From Candidatus Bathyarchaeota archaeon (GTDB lineage Archaea > Thermoproteota > Bathyarchaeia > Bathyarchaeales > Bathycorpusculaceae): DNA of 9,980 nucleotides. This document shows, piece after piece, positions 1 to 7,500 of the stretch. How positions within the stretch are numbered: position 1 is the first letter of the stretch; each line of letters starts with the position of its first letter. A program made the position numbers and the translations under genes. The notes beneath the pieces are model-generated. The model saw only the letters and a list, made by a program, of their open reading frames with translations, was not told where the DNA came from and did not search any database. Location of the stretch: contig PIYA01000044.1 in NCBI GenBank assembly GCA_003601785.1, positions 1-9,980 on the forward strand, given 5' to 3'.

Positions 1-113
1 TTCTTCTCCATGTTCTTTTGCCATTGAAGGAAACGCTCTCTTTGAGGCTGTTTCGCCTTCTAGTCATTTTCAAAAGCCTTTTTCCTGCTTTTAATAATAT
101 GCAAGTTTTTCAT
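1..113 (-). pseudogene. Possible interrupted partial gene running off the left edge
   Basis: On the minus strand an ATG at 113-111 opens 17 codons (MKNLHIIKSRKKAFEND) that end at TAG. An overlapping frame is open from 63 to the window edge and begins LEGETASKRAFPSMAKEHGE. Reading across the two as if one base were missing near position 62 gives a continuous protein-like sequence (KKAFEND followed by LEGETASKRA). The pattern of KAFE, EGE and MAKE blocks faintly resembles the N-terminus of ferritin-like/rubrerythrin proteins, but the stretch is far too short to assign. Alternative starts are ATG at 65-67, in another open frame, and ATG at 22-24. No clear Shine-Dalgarno sequence precedes any of them. 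Both open stretches are short enough to be chance. Confidence 0.25.
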
Positions 114-144
114 CTATGTGATATGTGACATCACGCTTTTTTTA

Positions 145-721
145 CTATGGATTAGCTAGCTGTTTTAGGCTTGTTTCAAGCTCTTCTCTTATTATTTTTA
201 TCATTTTTAGGTGTTCGTTTAGTTCTTTTTCTCTTTTTGGTATTTTCTTGTACGCCTCGATGTACGCTTGTAGTTTGTTTGCTATTTCGAGATATGGGTC
301 TAGTGTTGTATGGGTCTAGTGTTGTGCTTTCGAAGATTCCTAGGTACCCTAGAAGTAGTACTGTGTAAATTGACTTTGCAACGTTTTCCTTTGCTTGTTT
401 TAACGTTCTGTTGAAGGCTCCGCGGCTTATTTTTGCCTTTGTTAGTCTTAATCTGGCTTTTTCGTCGTATTTTAACTGTTTTCCAGCGATATTTTCGGAT
501 AAAATATCGATAAGCAGCGTTTCAAGTTGTATTTTTGTTAAATGGCTATTTTTAGCAAGTATTTTTGCAATCGGGTCGTTTAGCGAACGCGTCAGCCATG
601 TTTGAACGTTTTCTTTAAGCTTCAAAAGCTTTCCCTCATCCGTATGCTTTAATGAATACAGTTTTGTATACAAGCAAGCTTTTAAAACTATCGAATTTAC
701 GTGTTGACGGTTCTTTTTCAA
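145..721 (-). pseudogene. Hypothetical alpha-helical protein, frameshifted by a 16-bp tandem duplication
   Basis: The gene starts with TTG at 721-719 and reads a lysine-rich, helical protein without cysteine or membrane segments. In the current frame it runs 181 codons to 176, but the last 50 or so residues are an Arg/Lys/Thr/Asn-rich run typical of out-of-frame translation. Just before that point an exact 16-bp unit is repeated in tandem (294-309 and 310-325). Removing one copy restores a frame in which GYLGIFESTTLDPY continues as LEIANKLQAYIEAYKKIPK and then into a charged amphipathic helix. That frame ends in SLKQLANP at a TAG at 145-147, giving a 186-residue product. The restored tail looks natural, which strongly suggests the duplication is the lesion. 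I do not recognise the family. The C-terminal third looks coiled-coil-like. A functional product would be the C-terminally altered 181-residue form, if it is stable. Confidence 0.7.
294..325. repeat. Exact 16-bp tandem direct duplication
   Basis: The unit atgggtctagtgttgt occurs twice, back to back, at 294-309 and 310-325 with no mismatch. Sixteen is not a multiple of three, so the extra copy shifts the minus-strand gene that contains it. Flanking periodicity extends by only one base (293), so this is a discrete two-copy duplication and not part of a longer satellite. It fits replication slippage or a recent segmental duplication. Confidence 0.95.
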
Positions 722-760
722 CGCAAAGTTTTATGCTGAAAGGCTTACGAAAATTGTGAA

Positions 761-1177
761 GTGAGGGGAACTTACGGTTTAGAGCAAGCAGAACACCTAA
801 AAAAGCTAAAGCCGTCTGGAATACGCCGATTTTTTCTTTAGCCCAAGAATTCTAATGTTATCAATTTAAGCTTAGGCGAACCTGATTTCACCGTCCTCCC
901 ATAAACGGATTTTTCCTGAATTCAAGGAAGCTTTAGCGGAAAAGTGTATAGTGATTAGAGTCACCGTTTTGTTGGCAGTGGAGTTTCAATGTTTCATTAC
1001 TGGAGAAGACGGTTTTAAACCTACTGCGAGTGGTGTGATGTCACTTATCACGGATGAGTCACGTGTGATTATTTTAAATCACCCGAATAACCTACAGGAG
1101 CCATTCTTTTTTGTGATGCGGCTGCTGTGTTGGCGGAATTTATTGTTGGGCGTGATTTGATTGTGATCTGTTTATAG
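761..1177 (+). pseudogene. Decayed, truncated class I/II (aspartate-type) aminotransferase
   Basis: Plus-strand frames joined in order give the N-terminal half of a fold-type I PLP aminotransferase. LKKLKPSGIRRFF (about 797-835) is followed after a slip in a T-run by SLAQEF, then NVINLSLGEPDF (about 856-891), matching the family's usual LxxGEPDF block. After stops and a shift comes FKEALAEK (from 922) and VTV, then EDGFKPTASGVMSLITDESR and VIILNHPNN. A one-base shift near 1090 gives PTGAI, completing the NxPNNPTG motif, then AAAVLAEFIVGRDLIVI. The segment between VTV and EDGF is much shorter than in intact enzymes, implying an internal deletion. The Schiff-base lysine and the whole C-terminal half are absent: the remnant stops at 1177, overlapping the 3' end of the convergent hydrolase gene. 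It carries at least three frame changes, in-frame stops and a deletion, so it is certainly non-functional. The exact left limit is unclear (a GTG lies at 761). Confidence 0.8.
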
Positions 1178-2005
1178 TTTTTCTGCGTGTTCTTTTAGTT
1201 TGTCGAAGAGTTCTGGGCGTAAGTCTTTCAGTGTTGGGACGAAGGCTTCTATGGGTTTTATGGTGGAATAGTCAACTTCTCCTATCACAAGGTCTTCTTC
1301 GTCATATTTTGCTTTAACAAGAACTTTTCCGTTGGGTCCGATGAGTCTGCTTCCTCCCCAGAACTGTAAGCCGTCTTCTATGCCTACAAGGTTAACGTAG
1401 GCTAGAAACACCGTGTTTTCTATCGCGCGAGCGGCTGTTAATGTTTCAAAGAAGGCTCGGCGGGCTCCTGGTGAGGCTGAGATGCACACTATCAGTTGGG
1501 CTCCTTTTAAGCGTGTCAGTCTGCTTACCTCTGGGAAAAACACGTCGTAGCATATGATTATTCCCAGCTTTCCGATTTCTGTGTCGAAGGCTGCTGCTTG
1601 ATAGCCTGGTCTGAAGTATCTTTTCTCTTCGAAGACGCTGTGAGTTGGAAGGTACATTTTGCGGTATTTTCCGATGTAGCCTTTTGGTCCTATTAGAACT
1701 GCGGTGTTGTAAATGGTTGCTTTGGTTTTTTCACTTAGTTCTGGCATTCCGACGATGATGTAAACTTTGTTTTGTTTTGCCAGTTTTTCTAAGGTGTTTA
1801 CCGATGGGCCTGGTATGTTTTCTGCTACTTCGTAGAGTTGGTCTCTTAAAACATAGCCTGTCAGTGAGAGTTCTGGGAAGACAACGAGTTCTGCTCCCTG
1901 TTCTCTCGCTTTCACTACTTTGGCTTCAATTTTCTTTAGGTTTGCTTCTTTGTCTCCTCTTTTGCAGCTTATCTGGGCGAGGGCTATGTTGATTTTTTCT
2001 TTCAT
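1172..2005 (-). CDS. Carbon-nitrogen hydrolase (nitrilase superfamily)
   Basis: A 277-residue cytosolic amidase of the nitrilase superfamily, whose members hydrolyse C-N bonds in amides and release ammonia. All three catalytic residues are visible: Glu45 in FPELSLTGY, Lys116 in KYRKMYLP and Cys152 in IIICYDVFFPE. The accessory Glu in FEEKRYF (126/127) is also present. The full single-domain length is there, ending in KLKEHAEKL. The start at 2005 is chosen because a strong GAGGAG lies four bases upstream (complement of 2010-2015) and the conserved NIALAQ strand follows at once. An in-frame ATG at 2128 would add 41 residues inside nadE and is unlikely. It begins 23 bp after the nadE stop on the same strand, so the two are probably one operon. 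The pairing suggests, but does not prove, that it supplies ammonia to NAD synthetase. The true substrate cannot be read from the sequence. Confidence 0.9.
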   Translation of the reverse strand: MKEKINIALAQISCKRGDKEANLKKIEAKVVKAREQGAELVVFPELSLTGYVLRDQLYEVAENIPGPSVNTLEKLAKQNKVYIIVGMPELSEKTKATIYNTAVLIGPKGYIGKYRKMYLPTHSVFEEKRYFRPGYQAAAFDTEIGKLGIIICYDVFFPEVSRLTRLKGAQLIVCISASPGARRAFFETLTAARAIENTVFLAYVNLVGIEDGLQFWGGSRLIGPNGKVLVKAKYDEEDLVIGEVDYSTIKPIEAFVPTLKDLRPELFDKLKEHAEKL

Positions 2006-2028
2006 TTTTCTCCTCTTCTTTTGACTTG

Positions 2029-2871
2029 TTAACAAGGGTCGCGGAAGAGTCTGAAATCTTTTCCTACTGTTCGATATCCCACTTTTAACGTTAATAATCC
2101 TTGTCTCTTGTGTTCTGTGTAAAGCCATCTGTTTTTTATTCTATCCACCAGTTCCTTCTTTAAGCCTAGTTGTTCTGCTATTTCTTCTGTTTTCATGAAG
2201 TGTTCCAAACCGTAGAGGATGAGGTCTAAGGTTTCGTATTTTATACCTAGCTCTTCCTCTGCGAGTTGTCCAGGCCATAACATGGGTGAAGCGGGTTTCG
2301 TCACTATTTCTTTCGGGATGCCTATGTAATCCGCGAGTTTTCGCACTTGTGTCTTAAACAGGTCCATTATCGGTGATATGTCTGCCGCTATGTCCCCCCA
2401 CTTTGTGAAGTATCCCATCATTGTTTCCGATTTGTCTGAACTTCCACAGACGAGCATGTTGAGTTTGTTGGCGTAATAGTATATGTAAATTATTCTCAAT
2501 CTGGCCTTTATGTTGCCTTTGCACAGCTTGTCTGCGGGGTCAAATATTGGTATTGAATTGTAAATTTCTTCTAAAGCGGGTGTTATGTCGATTGTTTCTG
2601 TTTTGAAGCCGAACTTTTCTGAGATGAGTTTTACATGTTCCATATCTCTCATGTTGTATGTCTCCTGTTCTGGGAGCGTAAGTCCCAAAACCTTGTCGCC
2701 TCCTATGGCTAGAGCTGAAAGTGCCGCTGTGGTGCAGCTGTCAATTCCGCCTGATAAGCCTACAACTATGCCTTTTGCTCCCGCTTTTTCCACGTATTTT
2801 TTGATAAAACGCTTTACTCTTGTTTCCACTTCCCGCCAGTCTAGGTTTAAGAGGGATTGTGTTAAGCGCAA
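2029..2871 (-). CDS. nadE: NAD+ synthetase (ammonia-dependent type)
   Basis: A 280-residue adenine-nucleotide alpha hydrolase that amidates deamido-NAD with ATP in the last step of NAD synthesis. The PP-loop motif SGGIDS is at residues 40-45, GNIKARLR at 119-126, and the conserved CGSSDKSETMMGYFTKWGD block, which carries substrate and metal contacts, at 142-160. The C-terminus ends in the family-like HKRQ and VGKDFRLF segments. It has no N-terminal glutaminase domain, so by itself it should use free ammonia; a carbon-nitrogen hydrolase follows immediately. The start is TTG at 2871-2869. No in-frame ATG or GTG lies between it and the promoter-like TTTTAAATATTT at 2902-2913. About ten bases of leader are expected, so translation may be nearly leaderless. 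A weak AGGG lies roughly ten bases upstream. Confidence 0.93.
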   Translation of the reverse strand: MRLTQSLLNLDWREVETRVKRFIKKYVEKAGAKGIVVGLSGGIDSCTTAALSALAIGGDKVLGLTLPEQETYNMRDMEHVKLISEKFGFKTETIDITPALEEIYNSIPIFDPADKLCKGNIKARLRIIYIYYYANKLNMLVCGSSDKSETMMGYFTKWGDIAADISPIMDLFKTQVRKLADYIGIPKEIVTKPASPMLWPGQLAEEELGIKYETLDLILYGLEHFMKTEEIAEQLGLKKELVDRIKNRWLYTEHKRQGLLTLKVGYRTVGKDFRLFRDPC

Positions 2872-2901
2872 GTTGAACGCCCTATTGATTATGATGTGGT
2901 G

Positions 2902-2913
2902 AAATATTTAAAA
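2902..2913 (-). promoter_or_regulatory. Archaeal TATA-box candidate for nadE-hydrolase operon
   Basis: On the minus strand this reads TTTTAAATATTT, a good match to the A/T-rich archaeal TATA element. Its centre is about 36 bases from the nadE TTG start. A transcription start 25-26 bases downstream would leave a leader of roughly ten bases. No experimental support is available, and the purine-rich BRE just upstream is not convincing. Confidence 0.5.
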
Positions 2914-3028
2914 CAGCACTCTTTTGTTGCCTTGATTTTTCGCTTGGAAATCTTTTAAAATTGATAGACCCCCCTACGTTTTTCGCGGGTATGTATAGAG
3001 TTTTGGGTGTATCGATTTTTGGGCTAAT

Positions 3029-3037
3029 GTTTTTAAG
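3029..3037 (+). promoter_or_regulatory. Possible TATA box for the elf1-GGGP synthase run
   Basis: The plus strand reads gtttttaag here in an otherwise gene-free divergent region. A start about 26 bases downstream would fall near 3058, ahead of the elf1 ATG at 3091 and just before a short frame at 3062. The match is weak, and the A/T-rich cataaatag at 3044-3052 is an alternative. Confidence 0.3.
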
Positions 3038-3090
3038 GACAAACATAAATAGCTGGAAGGTATGAACTTTAAGGCAAGAAGGATTTGATA

Positions 3091-3348
3091 ATGGGGCGAA
3101 GAAGAAGAAAGGTTGTTCGAATTCCGAGGAAGCGTTTGCCTAGATTCTTCTCTTGTCCCAGATGTGGGCAGCAGTCTGTTCGTGTGGAAATATTTCGCGA
3201 TGAGGGAAGGGCTGTGGTGAGTTGTGGAAATTGTGGATTAAAGGAGGAGTTTCCAGTCAAACCAGCCCAGAAAGAAGTGGATGTTTACTGTATGTTTACG
3301 GATAAGATTTACGGAAGTTTAAAAAGGGCCCCCGTTTCTAAGGCGTAA
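3091..3348 (+). CDS. Elf1-type transcription elongation factor, zinc ribbon
   Basis: An 85-residue basic protein of the Elf1 family, which in eukaryotes and archaea associates with elongating RNA polymerase. The very basic N-terminus (MGRRRRKVVRIPRKRLPR) precedes a four-cysteine zinc ribbon: Cys22-x2-Cys25 in FSCPRCG and Cys45-x2-Cys48 in VSCGNCG. The family-typical ending VDVYCMFTDKIYG follows. ATG at 3091 is preferred over an in-frame TTG at 3085, because the AAGG at 3079-3082 is eight bases from the ATG but only two from the TTG. The next gene starts 18 bp downstream. The whole plus-strand run to 7953 may be transcribed from the promoter region upstream of this gene. The role in elongation is family knowledge, not seen directly. 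Confidence 0.85.
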   Translation: MGRRRRKVVRIPRKRLPRFFSCPRCGQQSVRVEIFRDEGRAVVSCGNCGLKEEFPVKPAQKEVDVYCMFTDKIYGSLKRAPVSKA

Positions 3349-3366
3349 TAGGTTGGTTAAATCCCT

Positions 3367-4122
3367 ATGGCTAAAAATGTTGAGAAATATCTGCTTGAGA
3401 AAATAGAGTCCGAGGGCTCCATCCACATAACTCTCATAGACCCTGAAAAAGTAACTCCGCCGCAAGCTTCGAGGATTGCCAAGAAGGCAAAGGCAAGTGG
3501 TACATCAGCCATTATGATAGGTGGTTCAACGTTTGTCTCCACATTACATCTTGACAACGTTGTTAAAGCTGTTAAGCGGACGGTTAAATTTCCAGTTATT
3601 CTTTTCCCAAACAACGTAACGGGCATAAGTCGTTACGCAGATGCCATATGGTTTATGTCGCTTCTCAACTCTATGGACCCGTACTTTCTGATAGGTGCAC
3701 AAATTTTAGGGGCTCCATTAATCAAAAAGTATGGTTTGGAACCGCTTCCTCTAGGCTACATCATCATCGGTGACGGTGGCACCGCTGGTATTGTTGGTAA
3801 AGCCGTTCCGATTCCATACGACAAACCAGAGCTTGCAGCGGCTCACGCGTTGGCAGGACAGTATCTGGGTATGCGCTTCATATATTTGGAGGCTGGTTCG
3901 GGTGCTAAAAAACCCGTTCCATCTCAGATGATTAAGGCTGTTAAACGTTACATAGACGTTCCGTTGATTGTTGGCGGTGGTATAAAGACTAGAAGGCAAG
4001 CTTTGGCAGCAGCTTCTGCGGGGGCAGATATAATAGTCACTGGAAATGTTGTAGAAAATTCCGGTGCCAAACGTAAAGTCGCTGACATTATCAAAGGTAT
4101 AAAATCTGCGGGAAGCATCTAA
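3367..4122 (+). CDS. Geranylgeranylglyceryl phosphate synthase
   Basis: A 251-residue TIM-barrel prenyltransferase that joins geranylgeranyl diphosphate to sn-glycerol-1-phosphate, forming the first ether bond of archaeal membrane lipids. Visible motifs are IDPEK (Asp25, magnesium site), MIGGST (52-55), FPNNV (80-84), YLEAGSGA (173-180, with Glu175 contacting glycerol phosphate in the family), VGGGIK (202-207) and VTGN (224-227), a standard phosphate-binding set. Length and motif order are those of an intact enzyme. The long segment between NNV and YLEAG (KYGLEPLPLGYIIIGDGG) fits the larger group II archaeal form. It starts with ATG 18 bp after elf1, and the next frame begins three bases after its stop, so all three are likely one transcript. 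Bacterial PcrB is the main alternative, but the length and the neighbours favour the archaeal enzyme. Confidence 0.93.
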   Translation: MAKNVEKYLLEKIESEGSIHITLIDPEKVTPPQASRIAKKAKASGTSAIMIGGSTFVSTLHLDNVVKAVKRTVKFPVILFPNNVTGISRYADAIWFMSLLNSMDPYFLIGAQILGAPLIKKYGLEPLPLGYIIIGDGGTAGIVGKAVPIPYDKPELAAAHALAGQYLGMRFIYLEAGSGAKKPVPSQMIKAVKRYIDVPLIVGGGIKTRRQALAAASAGADIIVTGNVVENSGAKRKVADIIKGIKSAGSI

Positions 4123-4125
4123 ACT

Positions 4126-4437
4126 TTGACGGCTTTTGAAAACTACTTCAAAGCCCTGAAGAAGGCTTTGGAAAACGAGAAAGCCTACGACATCTGGCCG
4201 GATTTCGAGCCTAAATATGATGAAAACGAGTATGCATGGACCACGATGAGGGGTCTAGGTGAAGTTCTAATACTTAACTGCGGCGTATGTGATGGGCCTT
4301 CAGATTTGCGGCATGCCCGCTGTAGAGGCTGTGTTGAAAAGAGAAGTAAGATTGCAAGTGAAGCTTATCAAAGGGCAACTGGTAGTTCAAAGGAGAAGTG
4401 GGATGTAATATTTTTGTGTAGAATTCACAAGGAGTAG
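4126..4437 (+). CDS. Small hypothetical protein with two CxxC motifs
   Basis: A 103-residue soluble protein that starts with TTG three bases after the GGGP synthase stop, so translation is probably coupled. An acidic and aromatic N-terminal half (residues 1-45) is followed by Cys52-x2-Cys55, ten residues, and Cys66-x2-Cys69, a probable metal-binding knuckle. A later Cys98 and His101 lie in the C-terminal FLCRIHKE. There is no membrane segment or signal peptide. I do not recognise the family. Its place between a lipid enzyme and the replicative polymerase, with coding-like composition throughout, argues that it is real, but it does not reveal the role. An internal ATG (Met41) would remove the N-terminal half and is less likely. 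Confidence 0.7.
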   Translation: MTAFENYFKALKKALENEKAYDIWPDFEPKYDENEYAWTTMRGLGEVLILNCGVCDGPSDLRHARCRGCVEKRSKIASEAYQRATGSSKEKWDVIFLCRIHKE

Positions 4438-4512
4438 CATTCGTTCAGCATAGTCTCTTTTGATTTTTCTATGTTAGAAAACCAAAATAATCAAGAAGCC
4501 TACAAGAGTTCG

Positions 4513-4517
4513 GGAGG
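4513..4517 (+). promoter_or_regulatory. Ribosome binding site selecting the TTG start of polC
   Basis: GGAGG sits six bases before the TTG at 4524. The nearby in-frame ATG at 4536 would be 18 bases away, so the Shine-Dalgarno sequence favours the TTG start. Confidence 0.7.
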
Positions 4518-4523
4518 CACAAC

Positions 4524-7500
4524 TTGAACTGTGAGATGAGTGAGACCTATCGCAAATACGTGGAAAATCTAGAAAGAAAGCTTCAACAGTTGTATGCCAT
4601 AAGTGAGAGGGCGAGAGAGAAAGGATTAGACCCAGCCTTAAAGCCCGAATGTAAACTTGCAAAAGATTTAGCTGGCCTTGTAGAAGGGCTTGTGGGACCT
4701 AAAGGCGTCGCTGAAAGTATAAGAGAGTTAAGTAGTAAGCTTCCGAGGGAAGAGTTAGCCTTCAAAATCGCTGAACAAATAATCTATGGAAAGTTTGGAC
4801 ATTTAGAACAGGAGGCAGCCGCCGAACAAGCCGTAAGAACAGCTCTGGCAATTCTCACGGAAGGGCTCACAGCAGCGCCCCTACAAGGTGTGGCGAAGGT
4901 AAAGATAAAGACAAACAAGGATAGAACACGTTACCTTGCCATATATTTTGCAGGACCTATACGCTCCGCCGGTGGGACAGACCAAGCCTTAACCCTAGTT
5001 ATCGGGGACTTCGTTCGCCGTTTGCTCGGGCTTGACCGTTACAAGCCCACCGAAGAGGAAATCTCTCGTTTCATTGAAGAGATACGGATTTATGAACGCT
5101 CCGTGAGCCGCTTCCAATATCACGTTTCAGACGAGGAGCTGCGAAAGGCTCTCCAATGGCTTCCCGTGGAAGTGACAGGCACAGAATCAGACCCCGTAGA
5201 GGTCTCCTCCTTCAGAAATCTTCCACGTGTAGAAACAAACCGTGTTAGGGGCGGTGCTCTCCGTGTCGTAAATGACGGAGTTGTCGGGCGTTCCTCCAAA
5301 GTTTTGGCCATAGTTGAAAAACTTGGGATTCAGGGGTGGGATTGGCTTAAAGAGATTCGTAAGGCGAATGAGAAGAAAAAATCCGCTGGGTTTATGGACG
5401 ACGTTATTGCGGGGCGTCCCATTTTCTCGTTTCCATCCAGTCACGGTGGCTTCAGGCTTAGATATGGACGTGCTAGAAACACGGGTTTAGCTGCTGTTGG
5501 TATTCATCCAGCTACCATGCTTGTTCTTCAAGGCTTCATAGCCGCTGGCACGCAGTTACGTTTGGAGCTTCCAGGGAAGGGCGGGGTTGCCGTTCCAGTT
5601 GACTCCATAGAGCCTCCCGTTGTCCGGTTGAAAGACGGTTCGGTTGTTCGGGTTTCGGTTAAGAATTTCGATGCTGTGAAAAATAAAATTGAGAAGATAC
5701 TGTTCTTGGGTGACATGCTTATCAGCTTCGGAGATTTTCTCTACAGCAGTAAACCTCTAAAGCCTTCTGGATACGCTGAAGAATGGTGGGCTGAAGACCT
5801 TAGAAAAGCTATTGCAGAAAAGCTTGACAACAACCTTGAAGAAGCAGCTAAAATCCTTGAATTTCCTGTTGAAAGGTTGAAAAGTTTTTTGGAGAACCCG
5901 TTTTTAAATAAACCCAACGCTGGTGAAGCGGTAAAAATAGCTTTAAAATTAGACGTACCCTTACATCCGGCTTTCACATTCTTCTGGTCAAACCTCAACT
6001 CAGTTGAAGATGTCAAAAAACTGCGAGAGTGGCTTCTCAACTCTGAAGTGGACATTGAAGACGAAAGCTCTAACTGTAGAATCACCGGAAGAAAGGAAGC
6101 GTTCGTAAAACAAATCTTGGAAGAGATATGCTTGCCGCACAAGGTTCTAGGAGACAAAATAGTTGTTGAGGGTGATGATGCATATGCGCTTGCTTTTTCT
6201 CTCGGCTACCAATATGAGGAGTCCACTGTAACTTTTAACTCCACCCATTCCATTCTCAACGCGATAAGAAATCTTTCAAGGATCAAAGTTAGGGATAAGG
6301 CTCCAACTTTTGTCGGTGCGAGGATGGGGCGTCCTGAAAAAGCTAAGAGACGTGAAATGAGACCGCTTGTCCATTTGCTTTTTCCTGTCGGTTTGGCTGG
6401 TGGACCGCAAAGGGATATTGTTGAGGCTGCGAGGAGGCGGGAACCAGTTTTTGTAGAAATTGTTAAGCGTAAGTGTCCGGTGTGTAAGACATACACTTTC
6501 AGGGTGAAGTGTCCGGTTTGTGGTTCTGAAACCGTTTTTGAGAAGATTTGCCCGAGGTGTGGAAGAACCTTACACGAGGATGTCTGCCCGGTCTGCAAGG
6601 TACCCGCTAAAAATTATGGAAAACAAGTTGTTAACTTCAGAGAACTTCTTGAGAGTGCCTGTAAGCGCTTAGGCGTTTCAGTTCCTAAGGTTTTGAAGGG
6701 TGTCAAAGGTTTAACCAATGAGAAGAAGATTCCCGAACCTATTGAGAAAGGCATTCTCCGTGCAAAATATGATCTGTCAGTCTATAAGGATGGAACCATC
6801 CGTTTCGACGCCACAAACGCTCCGTTAACCACACTTTAAGCCTTCAGAGATCAACGTTACCGTTGAAAAACTCAAGGAACTCGGATACACGCATGACGTT
6901 AATGGAAAACCGTTAACAAACGCAGATCAGATATGTGAACTGAAAATTCAAGACGTTGTTATTCCTACGAAATGCGCTGACTATTTCATAAGAGTTGCAA
7001 ACTTCATTGATGAACTCTTGGTCAAAGTTTACGGGCTTCAACCTTACTATAATGTTGCGAAGGCAGATGATCTTGTGGGGCGTCTCGTTGTGGGTTTGGC
7101 TCCTCACACCTCCGTGGGGATTCTGGGGAGGATAATAGGATTCACAAGTCTGAACGTTTGCTATGCTCATCCAGTCTGGCATTCAGCCAAGAGAAGAGAC
7201 TGTGACGGTGATGAAGACGCTTTGATGCTTGCATTGGACACTCTAATAAACTTCTCTCGTGAGTACTTACCAGCACAGATAGGTGGCATAATGGATGCTC
7301 CGCTGCTTCTAATTCCAGTTGTTAACACGAAAGAGGTGCAGAGGCAAGCTCACGATGTCGATGTCGCCGCCTCTTATTCAGCTGAGTTTTACGAGAAGAC
7401 ATGGGAAGGGGTGGAGTCAAAAGATGTTAGCTCTCTCATAGACATCGTGGAATATAGACTTGGAACCGAGGCGCAGTTTGAAGGCTTCGGTTACACCACG

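Noticed and set aside
118..134. Hairpin GTGAT...ATCAC followed by seven T residues, like an intrinsic terminator on the plus strand
   Set aside because: The stem is only five pairs and no plus-strand gene ends here; both neighbouring frames are on the minus strand.
1035..1051. 17-base sequence matching the complement of 118-134 with one mismatch, possible shared operator
   Set aside because: It lies within former coding sequence of the aminotransferase remnant, and one near-match of this length is plausible by chance in a 10-kb window.
1065..1082. GTGATT-N6-AATCAC inverted repeat
   Set aside because: It falls in the remnant's SRVIILNHP coding segment and has no promoter context.
2006..2128. 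Longer start of the hydrolase at ATG 2128
   Set aside because: The extra 41 residues overlap nadE, look like out-of-frame translation, and a strong ribosome binding site marks the ATG at 2005.
5741..6157. Long open frame on the minus strand inside polC (also 6206-6598 and others)
   Set aside because: They lie opposite strongly conserved DP2 sequence and show no recognisable motif; they are antisense shadows.
7198..7218. Intein at the DP2 active-site DGDED motif
   Set aside because: The motif is uninterrupted, so this known insertion position is empty.
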